Shown one piece after another: positions 1 to 8,304 of a DNA stretch of 9,645 bases (positions are counted from its first letter, which is position 1; each line of letters begins with the position of its first letter). Under the pieces are notes generated by a model. The model saw only the letters and a list, made by a program, of their open reading frames with translations, was not told the origin of the DNA and searched no databases. This DNA is from Burkholderiales bacterium (GTDB taxonomy: Bacteria; Pseudomonadota; Gammaproteobacteria; Burkholderiales; Casimicrobiaceae), in assembly GCA_031283405.1 (NCBI GenBank), contig JAITBX010000061.1, positions 1 to 9,645 on the forward strand, read 5' to 3'. The translations under genes and the position numbers were made by a program.

Positions 1-1
1 T

Positions 2-1147
2 CTCAGCTACTACCACTACGACGCTCAGGCCAATGTGCTTCTTCCTGCCTCGATAGCGTACACCACGGGGCTGATCAACTATTTCTTTCACGGAAAAATG
101 GAGATCAGTTTGCCGGCGATGGGTATTTACAGCATTGTCGATCATGGCGCTTTTGTGCCGCCGCCCGGAACTGATGCTAAAAACGGCTTCAGAGGTTTCG
201 ACAAGATCAAACTGACACTCAAAAACACCACAGACCCCGTGAATGCGCCGGATGGTTCCCATCCGCAAACGATGAGCAATGGGTATCTGGTGGCTGTGCT
301 GAAATTTCATCGGAACCTTGCCTATACCGACGACCTCGATGGAGAACTTGGAATGGATGACCCCGCCTCCGTATTCTTTGATAATTACTCATGGAATGAA
401 GAAATCGTTGCATCTGATCCGGTGCGGCTAACCTCGCTGGCTAACGGAGAAAGCGCTGAATTTGCCTTCACGTTTCCGACGGATGGGCAAATGCCGATCA
501 ACGCCGTGTCAACAGTGAGGCTCAGTGTCGTATTCAAAGGAATTCTGGGAAGCGAGCAAGATGCCGTAGTGGTTGCTGAAAAACCCATCTCGCCGCCGAT
601 TTACTTCAGCGTTTACAACGCCTCCGATTACTTGCGATTGGGCAATACCTGTTACCAAAACACGGATATCCTTGCGAACGATGCGTTATGGGCGCAACTG
701 AACGCGCGCTGTAAAGTGGGGCACGCGCTCGATAGCACTTGCCAAGCCTCGCCGATGTCGGGCACGCTTTCCTTCGGCCCGCCGGGCAATCAAGTTTTGC
801 TGACGTGGGATAACTCGATCCCGGAACGCCGCTTCGCCCGAATCGCCTTTTTGGGAGATAACGATCCCTCAGTATTGAAAGGAACAGCTACGTTTACAGG
901 CGGCAACACTCAAATATGGAACAAAACCTTCGACGGCAACGCCGGTACGATGTTTTGGTATCGCCAAATTCGCGGGGTGAAATATAACGGAGCAAACGTT
1001 CAATACCTGAGCGGCGATGCCTCAACCAGCATGGGAATTTGCAATAATTTCCTGAACGGCGATTCCGATTCCGCGCTTCCGATTCCTGCTCCGCTGGAAG
1101 GAAGTGAGCGTTATCCGGTGCCGGCAACATCGATTACGGGATGGTGA
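2..1147 (+). CDS. Hypothetical protein, 3' part (start outside window)
   Basis: The frame is open to the left edge and ends at TGA 1145-1147. The GTG at 35 is in frame, but codons before it also read as protein, so the true start is probably upstream and about 380 residues are visible. I do not recognise the family. The visible part opens with a likely helix (YDAQANVLLPASIAYTTGL, then INYFFHG), followed by a long stretch rich in alternating hydrophobic and polar residues, Gly, Asn and Thr, as in beta-sandwich extracytoplasmic domains. Examples are KIKLTLKNTT, a segment near residue 150 with a FTFP motif, and LSVVFKGILG. At least four Cys lie in the second half (NTCYQ, ARCKV, STCQA, GICNN), compatible with disulfides and export. 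No catalytic motif is evident in this part. It is separated from gspC by about 280 bp, so it is probably a separate transcription unit. That a gene is here is clear; the function is unknown. Confidence 0.8.
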   Translation, partial: LSYYHYDAQANVLLPASIAYTTGLINYFFHGKMEISLPAMGIYSIVDHGAFVPPPGTDAKNGFRGFDKIKLTLKNTTDPVNAPDGSHPQTMSNGYLVAVLKFHRNLAYTDDLDGELGMDDPASVFFDNYSWNEEIVASDPVRLTSLANGESAEFAFTFPTDGQMPINAVSTVRLSVVFKGILGSEQDAVVVAEKPISPPIYFSVYNASDYLRLGNTCYQNTDILANDALWAQLNARCKVGHALDSTCQASPMSGTLSFGPPGNQVLLTWDNSIPERRFARIAFLGDNDPSVLKGTATFTGGNTQIWNKTFDGNAGTMFWYRQIRGVKYNGANVQYLSGDASTSMGICNNFLNGDSDSALPIPAPLEGSERYPVPATSITGW

Positions 1148-1430
1148 ATGGGCGGACTATCGAGGGTTATTTGACCATTTCCTGCAAATTTTGCAAAGCT
1201 TTTTTAAGCTGAAAGACAGCTTTCTTCATGGGAGAATTTGAATTGTTCAGGGCGGACTGTTTAGGGTCAACCCGAACGGTTTGGAATAAAGCAACGTATC
1301 CCTAGAAAGGAGATAACGGGCGCTTTTGACTTCGGCGGTATGACGGGGAAAAAGCGAAGTGCGCGCCGGATGTGTACAATGCGGATATTCTTCCTTGTTT
1401 CCGGCGCTTGTGCTCTTTGGTCACGAATTT
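1148..1430. other. Intergenic region upstream of gspC-like gene
   Basis: No convincing gene. Apart from the weak hairpin at 1206-1226, three things stand out. (1) A strong Shine-Dalgarno-like AAAGGAGAT lies at 1306-1314 with no well-placed start of a recognisable gene after it. A TTG at 1326 opens only a five-codon frame ending at TGA 1341-1343, which overlaps an ATG at 1340. (2) A GTG at 1359 is in frame with gspC but adds 24 residues (Cys-containing, unlike a GspC N terminus), so I regard this stretch as leader. (3) TACAAT at 1375-1380 could be a sigma-70 -10 box about 50 bp before the chosen gspC start, but no good -35 hexamer sits at the right distance. No confident promoter can be named. 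Confidence 0.5.
1206..1226 (+). terminator. Possible weak intrinsic terminator
   Basis: A 6-bp stem AAGCTG (1206-1211) pairs with CAGCTT (1217-1222) across the loop AAAGA, followed by a broken T tract (TTTCTT). It lies about 60 bp after the stop of the first gene. The stem is short and AT-rich at the base and the T run is interrupted. An alternative pairing exists with the AGCTT just upstream (1197-1201). It is a plausible end for the upstream transcript but weak. Confidence 0.3.
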
Positions 1431-2315
1431 ATGGTTTCTTTACCTTCTCCCCGCTCCGCCCATCGCGCCACTCGTCTGCGCGAAAAGCTGGAATCTTTTG
1501 CGAACGGGTTGGCCATCGTACTGGGCGTTTTTGCGTTGGTGGTCGCCGCTGTTTGGTGGGTGTGGTACGCCCTGGGGCCGAAGCCCGCGCACATCCCGCC
1601 GCCGCCGATCGAATCGCCGGCCACGGTGTTGCGGGCGACGCCGCTGTTCGGCAGCGCGCCGGCAGCGTCAGCGGAGAAAGTTGAAAACGTCGTTCTCGGC
1701 GGCGAATTGCGCTTGCTGGGTGTGATTGCGGAAAAAGAGGGGCGCGGTTATGCGGTGTTTCGCATGGGGCAAAGTGCGGGGCAGGGCGTTTATATTGCGC
1801 AGACGGGCGACGAGGTGGCAGGGCAGGCGACATTGACGCGCATCGAACCGAACGCCGCCATTCTGCGCGAGCCTTCGGGCGCGGAACGGCGGCTGCTCTT
1901 GCGGCCGGAAGAAAAGGGCAGCAACGCGGGAACTTCGGCAACCGGCAAAGCGTCGCTTGCCGCATCTTCCAACGCCGATGCTTGTGTGCCGGCCAATTTC
2001 AAAGGCGGGATCGTGCGTCTCAACACCGAATTGTTGCAAGGCGCGTTGATGCAGCCCGAGACATTTTACGCGCTGCTGGAAGCGAAATTCGGCGGCTTGG
2101 TGGTGCGCATCGACAACGGCCACACGGCGATGCTCGGCTTGCGCGGCGGTGATGTGCTGTTGAGCGCCAACGGCATTGCGTTGACGCGCGTCGAAGATGT
2201 CAGTGCGACGATGTTGAAGCCGCTGGCCAACGGGCAAAGCGTTTTGCTCAAGGGAAAACGCGGCGATCAGATGAGGGAATTGTTGTTGGTGAATGCCAGC
2301 GTGTGCCGTGGTTAG
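1431..2315 (+). CDS. gspC: GspC-like type II secretion inner-membrane protein
   Basis: The family role is the inner-membrane/periplasmic component of type II secretion: the N terminus contacts the cytoplasmic-membrane platform, the HR domain binds the secretin GspD, and the C-terminal PDZ domain takes part in substrate or complex recognition. With ATG 1431 the protein has 294 residues: a basic cytoplasmic N terminus, one membrane segment at about 27-48 (LAIVLGVFALVVAAVWWVW), a Pro-rich linker, an HR-type beta domain at about 93-160 (LRLLGVIAEKEGRGYAVF, later GDEVAG and a TRIEPNAAIL strand), a Ser/Ala linker, and a PDZ domain from about 215 (LGLRGGDVLLSANGIALTR). Size and order match GspC. The start was chosen because it gives a normal short N terminus; upstream GTG 1359 is the alternative, and neither has a strong ribosome-binding site. 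No gspD or other gsp gene adjoins. It precedes tamA and tamB on the same strand. The stop codon lies at the edge of a REP repeat, so the last residues could have been altered by that insertion. Confidence 0.75.
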   Translation: MVSLPSPRSAHRATRLREKLESFANGLAIVLGVFALVVAAVWWVWYALGPKPAHIPPPPIESPATVLRATPLFGSAPAASAEKVENVVLGGELRLLGVIAEKEGRGYAVFRMGQSAGQGVYIAQTGDEVAGQATLTRIEPNAAILREPSGAERRLLLRPEEKGSNAGTSATGKASLAASSNADACVPANFKGGIVRLNTELLQGALMQPETFYALLEAKFGGLVVRIDNGHTAMLGLRGGDVLLSANGIALTRVEDVSATMLKPLANGQSVLLKGKRGDQMRELLLVNASVCRG

Positions 2316-2357
2316 ATGTCGGGGATCAGGATGCAGGGGCGGGTTTCAAACCTGCCC
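2311..2357 (+). repeat. REP-like palindrome (copy A) in gspC-tamA spacer
   Basis: The core 2337-2357 is a near-perfect palindrome, GGGCGGGTTT-C-AAACCTGCCC (10-bp arms, one mismatch, single-base centre), preceded by GCAG (2333-2336), one base from the GTAG foot of RAYT-mobilised REPs. It matches copy C after tamB (8305-8348): both start GTTAGAT, continue with ATCAGG, and share the hairpin. The match begins at 2311 and so includes the gspC stop codon TAG (2313-2315). It could act as a partial transcription barrier or mRNA-stability element between gspC and tamA. Confidence 0.75.
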
Positions 2358-2427
2358 GTGCGGCAATCTGTGATCGCTCGACAGCGGCACAATGATTTTC
2401 AACCGAATTTTTTCCACGATGTTTGCC

Positions 2428-4323
2428 ATGAAAGAGTTTCGGCGAAAAATCGGCCTCCTTCTCATCGGGAGTTTTTTTCTCGCGGGAGGATTCATGGCTT
2501 CGGCAGTTTGGGCACAAACGCCTCCGGCGAATGAGAAAGCGGCAACGACGGCAACTGTTGAAGAAAGCCGCCGCGTTGACGCGCATCACGAAGAAGAAAG
2601 CGATGAGCGTACCGAAGCCGAGGAGCGCGCGGCGCTGGCAATGAGCGGATACCGCGTTACGCTGGATGCGCCCGGCAATGTCGCCGATTTTCTCCAGCGG
2701 TATCTCGATCTTTGCCGCTCGCAGAAACGCAAGGATATTTCCGAAGAAGATTTTTTGCTGATGGTGGATCAAACGCCGCAAAATGTTCAGGCGTTGTTGA
2801 AAACGCTGGGCTACTTTGAAGCGCAAGCGGAAACGCAAGTGACGCGGAACGACGACGGCGTGGCCGTCGCTCTCAAAGTTGCGCCGGGGGCGCAGGTGAT
2901 CGTGGCGAAAGTCGATGTTCGCGTCACCGGCGCGATCGAGCAGGACGAAGAGATGATGTCGCAGTTCCGACGCGCGCTCGATCGCTGGTTGTGGCGCTTG
3001 CCGGAAGGCGCGCCGTTCGATCAATCGGCGTGGGACGACAGCAAGCGTCGCGCGCTCGATTACGTCGCGTCGCGCCGCTACGCCACGGCAACCATTGTTG
3101 GCAGCAAGGCCGAGGTCGATCTCAAAACGCATCAAGCTACGTTAACGCTGGAAATCGCTAGTGGGCCGGCGTATGTGTTCGGCGATGTATCGATTGTCGG
3201 GATGGAGCGTTATCCCGAAAAAGTGGCGCGCGATTTGATTCGCCTCAAAACCGGCGGCGCGTATCGGCGAAACGATTTGCTGGATTTGCAGAGCGAGTTG
3301 CAGAGTCTGCCGTATTTCAGCGGGGTGGTGGTGGAAGCGCAGCCGAGTGACGATGCGCCGTATGTGGCGCCGGTGGTGATTACCGTGCAGGAAGTGCCGT
3401 ACAACAAACTCGATCTCGGCATCGGTTACAGCACCAATTACGGCGTGCGTTTGCAAACCCGATATATGTACAACAACATTTTGAATCGCGGCTGGGTCTT
3501 CGACAGCATGTTGAATTTGAGCACGAAAGAACAGCAGGCGGAAGTGGGCTTGAGTTTTCCCAAGAAGCGCAGTGGTTACGGGCATCGGCTTTACGCCGCT
3601 TACAACAACAGCGATTTGCAGGGAGTTCGCTCGCAGGTCGGTAAAGTGGGCGTGTCGCGTTTCAAAACCGAAAATGATATCGAGCGGCTGATGAGCGTCG
3701 AATTCATCGACGAAAGCCGTCACGATGATTTCGGCAACAAGGATCATTTGCAGGCGTTGCCGTTCAACTATCGCTGGATTCGGCACGATGTGCAAACGCA
3801 ACGCAATCCGCGCAGCGGCAACGTGATTCAACTGGAAGGCAGCGTCGCGCTCAAGGGTTTGTTGACCGACGAGAGTTTCATTCGCTTGTACGGTCGCGGC
3901 GTGCAGTATTGGCCGGTCGGCGACAAGGATGTGACCTTGGCGCGGCTGGAATTCGGTCAGACGTTCAGCAATCATCCCGACAAAGTGCCGAGCGATTATT
4001 TGTTTCGCGCCGGCGGCAGCAACAGCGTGCGCGGCTACGATTATCAATCGCTGGGAGTCGCCAATCGAGCTGCGGTGTGGCCGGGGCGAGTGTTGGCGAC
4101 AAGCTCGGTCGAATATCAACACGCAGTTTACAAAGATTGGCGGGCGGCAGTGTTTGCCGATTACGGCGACGCGGCGGATCGCTGGGTCGATTGGCGCGGC
4201 AAAACCGGCGTCGGCGTCGGTGCGCGCTGGGTCAGTCCGGTCGGCATGATCGGCGCCGATCTGGCGTATGGAATCAACGACCAGACGTGGCGATTTTATT
4301 TCAGCCTCGGCATGTCGCTTTGA
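2428..4323 (+). CDS. tamA: TamA, outer-membrane Omp85 protein of the translocation and assembly module
   Basis: Outer-membrane barrel partner of TamB, helping assemble outer-membrane proteins. From ATG 2428 the protein has 631 residues. A signal peptide at 1-29 (basic MKEFRRK, hydrophobic core, probable cleavage after AVWA) is followed by an unusually charged Glu/Arg/His-rich linker (about 30-73). Three POTRA-like domains follow (about 75-157, 160-247 and 249-322), then a 16-strand-type barrel (325-631). The diagnostic Omp85 loop-6 motif is present (GGSNSVRGYDY; VRGY at 534-537). The chain ends in a beta-signal-like strand, FYFSLGMSL, with a terminal Leu rather than Phe, as I recall for TamA proteins. 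In-frame ATGs at 2392 and 2419 would lengthen the N terminus; 2428 gives the most typical signal peptide, but no start has a clear ribosome-binding site. BamA is unlikely because there are three POTRAs rather than five and tamB follows after only 15 bp, which implies co-transcription. Confidence 0.93.
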   Translation: MKEFRRKIGLLLIGSFFLAGGFMASAVWAQTPPANEKAATTATVEESRRVDAHHEEESDERTEAEERAALAMSGYRVTLDAPGNVADFLQRYLDLCRSQKRKDISEEDFLLMVDQTPQNVQALLKTLGYFEAQAETQVTRNDDGVAVALKVAPGAQVIVAKVDVRVTGAIEQDEEMMSQFRRALDRWLWRLPEGAPFDQSAWDDSKRRALDYVASRRYATATIVGSKAEVDLKTHQATLTLEIASGPAYVFGDVSIVGMERYPEKVARDLIRLKTGGAYRRNDLLDLQSELQSLPYFSGVVVEAQPSDDAPYVAPVVITVQEVPYNKLDLGIGYSTNYGVRLQTRYMYNNILNRGWVFDSMLNLSTKEQQAEVGLSFPKKRSGYGHRLYAAYNNSDLQGVRSQVGKVGVSRFKTENDIERLMSVEFIDESRHDDFGNKDHLQALPFNYRWIRHDVQTQRNPRSGNVIQLEGSVALKGLLTDESFIRLYGRGVQYWPVGDKDVTLARLEFGQTFSNHPDKVPSDYLFRAGGSNSVRGYDYQSLGVANRAAVWPGRVLATSSVEYQHAVYKDWRAAVFADYGDAADRWVDWRGKTGVGVGARWVSPVGMIGADLAYGINDQTWRFYFSLGMSL

Positions 4324-4338
4324 GAGACGACGACGATC

Positions 4339-7300
4339 ATGGCGGACACGAGTACGCAACTTCAACCCAGGCGCCGATGGATGCGTTACTTACCGCGCTG
4401 GTTGCGTTATACGTTCTATACGGTGTTGACGCTGATCGTTGTGTTGATTGCGATAGCGGGAACGACGATAGCGCTGCTGCGCTCGGAAGAAGGTCGCGCG
4501 TGGCTTATCGCGCAAGTGAACAAAACCGGCATCGTGTCGTTACGCTCGCTGGAAGGCAATCTGCTCGATGAAGTGACCGTTCATGATCTGGTGTACGACG
4601 ACGCGGCGATTCGTCTGACGCTCGATTCAGCGCACTGGCGCTGGAATTTGCGAACTGCGTTGTGGCGCAATCTGGGGCATCGTGAGTTGTCGATTTCGCT
4701 GCTTGAAGCGGGAACGTTGACGGTAACGTCCAAACCGCAGACTCAGATCGTGCCGAAAGAGCCGCTGCCGCTGCCCGCATCATTGACGTTGCCGCTGGCG
4801 ATAACGGTCGATACGTTGACTTTGCAACATTTCTCGTGGGACAAAATACAAATCGACGCGATAGATTTATCAATCAAAAGCGATGGCAGCCGCCATCTGA
4901 TCGGCCTCAATCGCTTGGAGTCGGCGCGCGGCGAATTTTACGGCGCGCTGGGCGTTGACGGAAAAGCGCCGTTTTTGGCCGGCGGCATCGTTTCCTATCG
5001 CGGCAGGTTTGAAGAACATCCGGTCGGCTTCGATTTGAATATCGACGGCACGTTGCGCGATTTTCATTTGAACGGCCATGTGTTCGGCGACAACATGAAT
5101 GTTGAGAGCGACGGGCGTTTTAATCTTTTCGCGCCTTACGTTTATTCGATGCTTCACGAAGTGACGCTGCGAACGAAGGATTTGAATCCGGCGAAAATTT
5201 TTCCCGGCTTGCCGGAAGGAAGTTTTGCCGTGGCGCTGGATGTGAAACCGCAACCGGGGCAACTGGCGCGCGGCACGCTGAAGATAACTAACGCGATGGC
5301 GGGGGCGGCAGACCGTCGCCGCATTCCGATCGAAGCATTGACGAGTGAATTTGAAGTGCAGGAAGATCAAATCGCTTTTTACGAACTCAACGTGGCGGCG
5401 CTCGGCGGCGCGAAGATAGAAGGGCAGGGCTGGTTGCGCGAAGATCAGTTGCGGGCGCGGCTGGTGTTGAACAATGTGAACGCGCAAGCGTTGGCGAGCG
5501 CTGCGCCGAAAAGTAAAGTGAGCGGCGAAATCTGGTTGCAGGGGCCGTATCGCGCGCCGGAAGTGACGGCGGATGTGACGGAGGCGCTGACTCAGGCGGC
5601 TGCGAAGTTTGGACTGGCGTGGGTCGATCCGAGCAAGCGGCAGCAGTTGGCGGTGAAAGACGCGCAGATAAAGTATCACGGCGCGACGGCAAAATTTGCC
5701 GGGCAGTACGATCTCGAATCGCAAGCGTTAACCGCACAGGGCAAGTTTGACAATGTTGATCCTGCTGCGTTTGGAGCATCCTCAGGTCAAATCAACGGCG
5801 ACTTCAACGTTGACGGCGCGCTGTCGCCGAGCGTCGATGTTCGCGCGCGCACCGCGTTGCGTTCGAGCCGCTGGCTGGCGCAAACGATGACCGGCGAAGG
5901 CGAAGCGCAGTGGGCAAACGGCCATCTTCAACAAGTGAAAGCGTGGCTGCAATTGAGCGCGCAGCAAGGCACGATGAGGTTGATAGCGGAAGGCGCGTTC
6001 GGCAAAGAAAACGATGCGCTGCGTTTTGACGCGAACGTTTCCGATTTGGCGCAGTGGGGAAACGGAGCGGAAAACGAGATGAAAGGGCGGGCGCAAGTCA
6101 GCGGCGAATTGCGCGGAACTTTTTCAAATTTGGCGTTGCGCGCGCAAGCGCAGACGGACGAATTGCAGATCGGTGAAACGCGGGCGCAGCAAGCGCGAGT
6201 GACAGTTGACACACATTGGGATGAAACATTGACAGCGGAGATGTTGCCGTTCAACGTTCACGCCGAGATGGAAAACATCGAAGCGGGGAACACGAAATGG
6301 CAAACTGTCACGCTGGAATTGAGCGGCACTCCGGCCAAGCATCAGGCGACGTTGACGGCGCGCGGAAAAGCGGCGTCACACCCTGCCGACGTTGCGGCGA
6401 CGGCGAACGGCCATTGGGACGATTCGGCGGCGCGCTGGCAAGGGGCGCTGTCGCATTTTGAAGTGAAGCATCAACAACTGCCGATACGGTTGAAGGAACC
6501 GTTGCCGATTGTTGTGGAAGCCGCAACGGAGAGCGTCAAGGTGAACATCGGCGCAAGCGTGTTGGTTGCCAACGACAGCCGTGTGCGTTTGAAGAACGCA
6601 ACATGGCAAGCGGGGCGCTGGCGCAGCGAAGGCGCGATTGAAAACGTCGATGTTGCGCAGTGGTTGAAACGGATGGGCAACAGTGATGCAGCAGCAACAG
6701 TGCGCGGCGATCTGGTGTTGTCCGGCGGCTGGTCGTTCTCGCAGGAGCGCGAAGCGTTGTCGGCGTTGCAGGGTTATTTTGACATTCATCGCGAGCGCGG
6801 CGACGCGCAGGTGCGAGTCACTTCGCGCGCCGTTTGGCAGCCGCTGCACTTGTCGCAACTCGGAATGCGGGCGGAAATCAAGAATGCGCAACTCACGCTC
6901 AAAGGCATCATGGAGAGCGAGCGTTACGGCAAAATCGAAGTCGATGGCGAAACGGCGTTGACGGCAACGGAAAAAGAAATGAATGATCGGCCATTCACTT
7001 TGCGCGTGCAGAGCGATGTGCCCGATTTGTCGAAATTTGCGACGCTGATCGGCGGCGACATTCAGTTGACCGGACGTCTTCATCTGGACGCGCAACACGC
7101 AGGAACGTTACGGCATCCCGTGTATCGCGGCGCGATGACCGGCGACGCGCTTTCACTGCAAGACAAAGGAACCGGCGTTGCGTTGAGCGAGGGCGAGATA
7201 CGATTGGCGTTGAATGAACAAAACATCACCATCGAACGTTTCACCCTCAAAGGCGGGCGCGGCGAGATGGCGATGACCGGCGGCATCGACTTGCAAGAGG

Positions 7301-8250
7301 GAAAGCCGCGCGCCAAGCTGGCGATCAAGGCGGATCGTTTTCGCCTGATCCGGCGTCCCGACATGGTGTTAGTGGTAACCGGCAACGCCGATTTGGGTTA
7401 CGACGAGCAAGGCGTTTCGCTGCTCGGCAATCTCAAAGCCGACTACGGTAGTATTCAATACCGCGACAGCGATGTGCCGGGATTGTCCGACGATGTGGTG
7501 GTCGTCGGCGAAGAGTCGCAAGAAGCGAGCGTCAATCTGGCGAATGTGCAATTCGATGTCGATCTCGGCAACAATTTCCGTTTTCGCGGTTACGGCATCG
7601 ATACCAAACTGGCGGGAACATTGAAATTGCGCGCGCGTCCCAATCAGGCGTTGGCTGCGTTCGGCAATGTGCGTGCCGAAGAAGGCATTTATCGCGCTTA
7701 CGGGCAGAAGCTCGAAATTCGACGCGGCATCATTTCGTTTCTGGGGCCGCTCGACAATCCGACGCTCGACATTCTGGCGATTCGAGAAGGTTCGTCGGTC
7801 GATGCCGGCGTCGCCGTCAAAGGAACGGCGACGCGCCCCAGCGTGGCGCTTTACTCGAATCCGTCGATGTCAACCAACGAAACGCTGTCGTGGCTGCTGT
7901 TTGATCACGGCACCGAAAACATGGACAAGGGCGACGCGGCGATTCTGTTTCACTTGTTGAACAACATGCTGGCGGGCGGCTCCGGCGAAACGCTGACCGA
8001 TGAATTGTTCGGCGGCGTGATCGACGAAATCAACGTCGCCGCCGGGCAGATGGAAGACGGCACGACGACACAAATCATCACCGTCAGCAAGCGGCTCAAC
8101 AAAAATCTTTCCATCGGCCTCGACAAAAGCCTCAACGGTTTGCAGGACGCCATCCGCTTGACGTGGCGGCTGTCAAAGAAATGGTCGATAATGACCCGCT
8201 TCGGCGTTGACGACAGCACGATAGGCGCGCGCTACTCGATCATGTTTTGA
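4339..8250 (+). CDS. tamB: TamB, translocation and assembly module inner-membrane subunit (DUF490/AsmA-like)
   Basis: TamB proteins are anchored in the inner membrane, span the periplasm as a hydrophobic beta-taco groove and bind TamA; they are linked to outer-membrane protein biogenesis and anterograde phospholipid transport. This protein has 1303 residues, normal for the family. A basic N terminus (RRRWMRYLPRWLRY) precedes one membrane segment at about 24-47. Residues of about 50-950 are repetitive amphipathic beta strands with many short G-x-L/V motifs. The C-terminal TamB domain (from about residue 950) has the conserved stretch YGQKLEIRRG (Y1121), GPLDNPTLDILA (D1139) and the hallmark NPSMSTNETLSWLLF (ending F1188). 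The last residues (GARYSIMF) form an Omp85-recognised beta signal ending in Phe. The start ATG 4339 lies 15 bp after the tamA stop, indicating one operon. Nothing appears truncated. Identification rests on the C-terminal motifs plus adjacency to tamA. Confidence 0.95.
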   Translation: MADTSTQLQPRRRWMRYLPRWLRYTFYTVLTLIVVLIAIAGTTIALLRSEEGRAWLIAQVNKTGIVSLRSLEGNLLDEVTVHDLVYDDAAIRLTLDSAHWRWNLRTALWRNLGHRELSISLLEAGTLTVTSKPQTQIVPKEPLPLPASLTLPLAITVDTLTLQHFSWDKIQIDAIDLSIKSDGSRHLIGLNRLESARGEFYGALGVDGKAPFLAGGIVSYRGRFEEHPVGFDLNIDGTLRDFHLNGHVFGDNMNVESDGRFNLFAPYVYSMLHEVTLRTKDLNPAKIFPGLPEGSFAVALDVKPQPGQLARGTLKITNAMAGAADRRRIPIEALTSEFEVQEDQIAFYELNVAALGGAKIEGQGWLREDQLRARLVLNNVNAQALASAAPKSKVSGEIWLQGPYRAPEVTADVTEALTQAAAKFGLAWVDPSKRQQLAVKDAQIKYHGATAKFAGQYDLESQALTAQGKFDNVDPAAFGASSGQINGDFNVDGALSPSVDVRARTALRSSRWLAQTMTGEGEAQWANGHLQQVKAWLQLSAQQGTMRLIAEGAFGKENDALRFDANVSDLAQWGNGAENEMKGRAQVSGELRGTFSNLALRAQAQTDELQIGETRAQQARVTVDTHWDETLTAEMLPFNVHAEMENIEAGNTKWQTVTLELSGTPAKHQATLTARGKAASHPADVAATANGHWDDSAARWQGALSHFEVKHQQLPIRLKEPLPIVVEAATESVKVNIGASVLVANDSRVRLKNATWQAGRWRSEGAIENVDVAQWLKRMGNSDAAATVRGDLVLSGGWSFSQEREALSALQGYFDIHRERGDAQVRVTSRAVWQPLHLSQLGMRAEIKNAQLTLKGIMESERYGKIEVDGETALTATEKEMNDRPFTLRVQSDVPDLSKFATLIGGDIQLTGRLHLDAQHAGTLRHPVYRGAMTGDALSLQDKGTGVALSEGEIRLALNEQNITIERFTLKGGRGEMAMTGGIDLQEGKPRAKLAIKADRFRLIRRPDMVLVVTGNADLGYDEQGVSLLGNLKADYGSIQYRDSDVPGLSDDVVVVGEESQEASVNLANVQFDVDLGNNFRFRGYGIDTKLAGTLKLRARPNQALAAFGNVRAEEGIYRAYGQKLEIRRGIISFLGPLDNPTLDILAIREGSSVDAGVAVKGTATRPSVALYSNPSMSTNETLSWLLFDHGTENMDKGDAAILFHLLNNMLAGGSGETLTDELFGGVIDEINVAAGQMEDGTTTQIITVSKRLNKNLSIGLDKSLNGLQDAIRLTWRLSKKWSIMTRFGVDDSTIGARYSIMF

Positions 8251-8268
8251 TGTTTGCGCGGGTGGGCA

Positions 8269-8304
8269 TCGGGAATCAAATGTAGGGGCGACCTGTGGTC
8301 GCCC
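8269..8304 (+). repeat. REP-like hairpin B with GTAG foot
   Basis: Perfect 8-bp stem GGGCGACC (8286-8293) / GGTCGCCC (8297-8304) with loop TGT, immediately preceded by GTAG (8282-8285). The 5' leader TCGGGAATCAAATG resembles the leader of copy A (2319-2341), although the hairpin arms differ. It begins 18 bp after the tamB stop. The GTAG-plus-hairpin form is the known signature of REPs mobilised by RAYT transposases. It may also protect or end the tamB mRNA. Confidence 0.75.

Noticed and set aside
1150..1258. Nine-base direct repeat GGGCGGACT at 1150-1158 and 1250-1258
   Set aside because: Exactly 100 bp apart but only nine bases with no further similarity; easily chance.
1359..1430. GTG 1359 as the gspC start
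   Set aside because: It would add 24 residues including two Cys with no ribosome-binding site, unlike known GspC N termini; ATG 1431 gives the standard layout, though this cannot be proved here.
1340..1684. Plus-strand frame of 114 codons starting at ATG 1340
   Set aside because: It overlaps the GspC membrane and linker region in another frame, and its second half is Arg/Ala/Gly-rich, typical of an off-frame read. Only the upstream ribosome-binding site argues for it.
2316..2534. Small plus-strand frame at 2316-2534
   Set aside because: It covers the REP and then overlaps the tamA signal peptide in another frame; no ribosome-binding site or domain.
2326..4365. Two long minus-strand open frames opposite tamA (2326-3135 and 3142-4365)
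   Set aside because: They are in codon register with tamA; such frames stay open simply because TTA, CTA and TCA are rare in this gene. The translations are Arg/His-rich with no domain, and tamA is unmistakable.
4870..7098. Minus-strand open frames opposite tamB (such as 4870-5724 and 6376-7098)
   Set aside because: Same codon-bias shadow effect; low-complexity Arg/Gln/His-rich translations without recognisable features.
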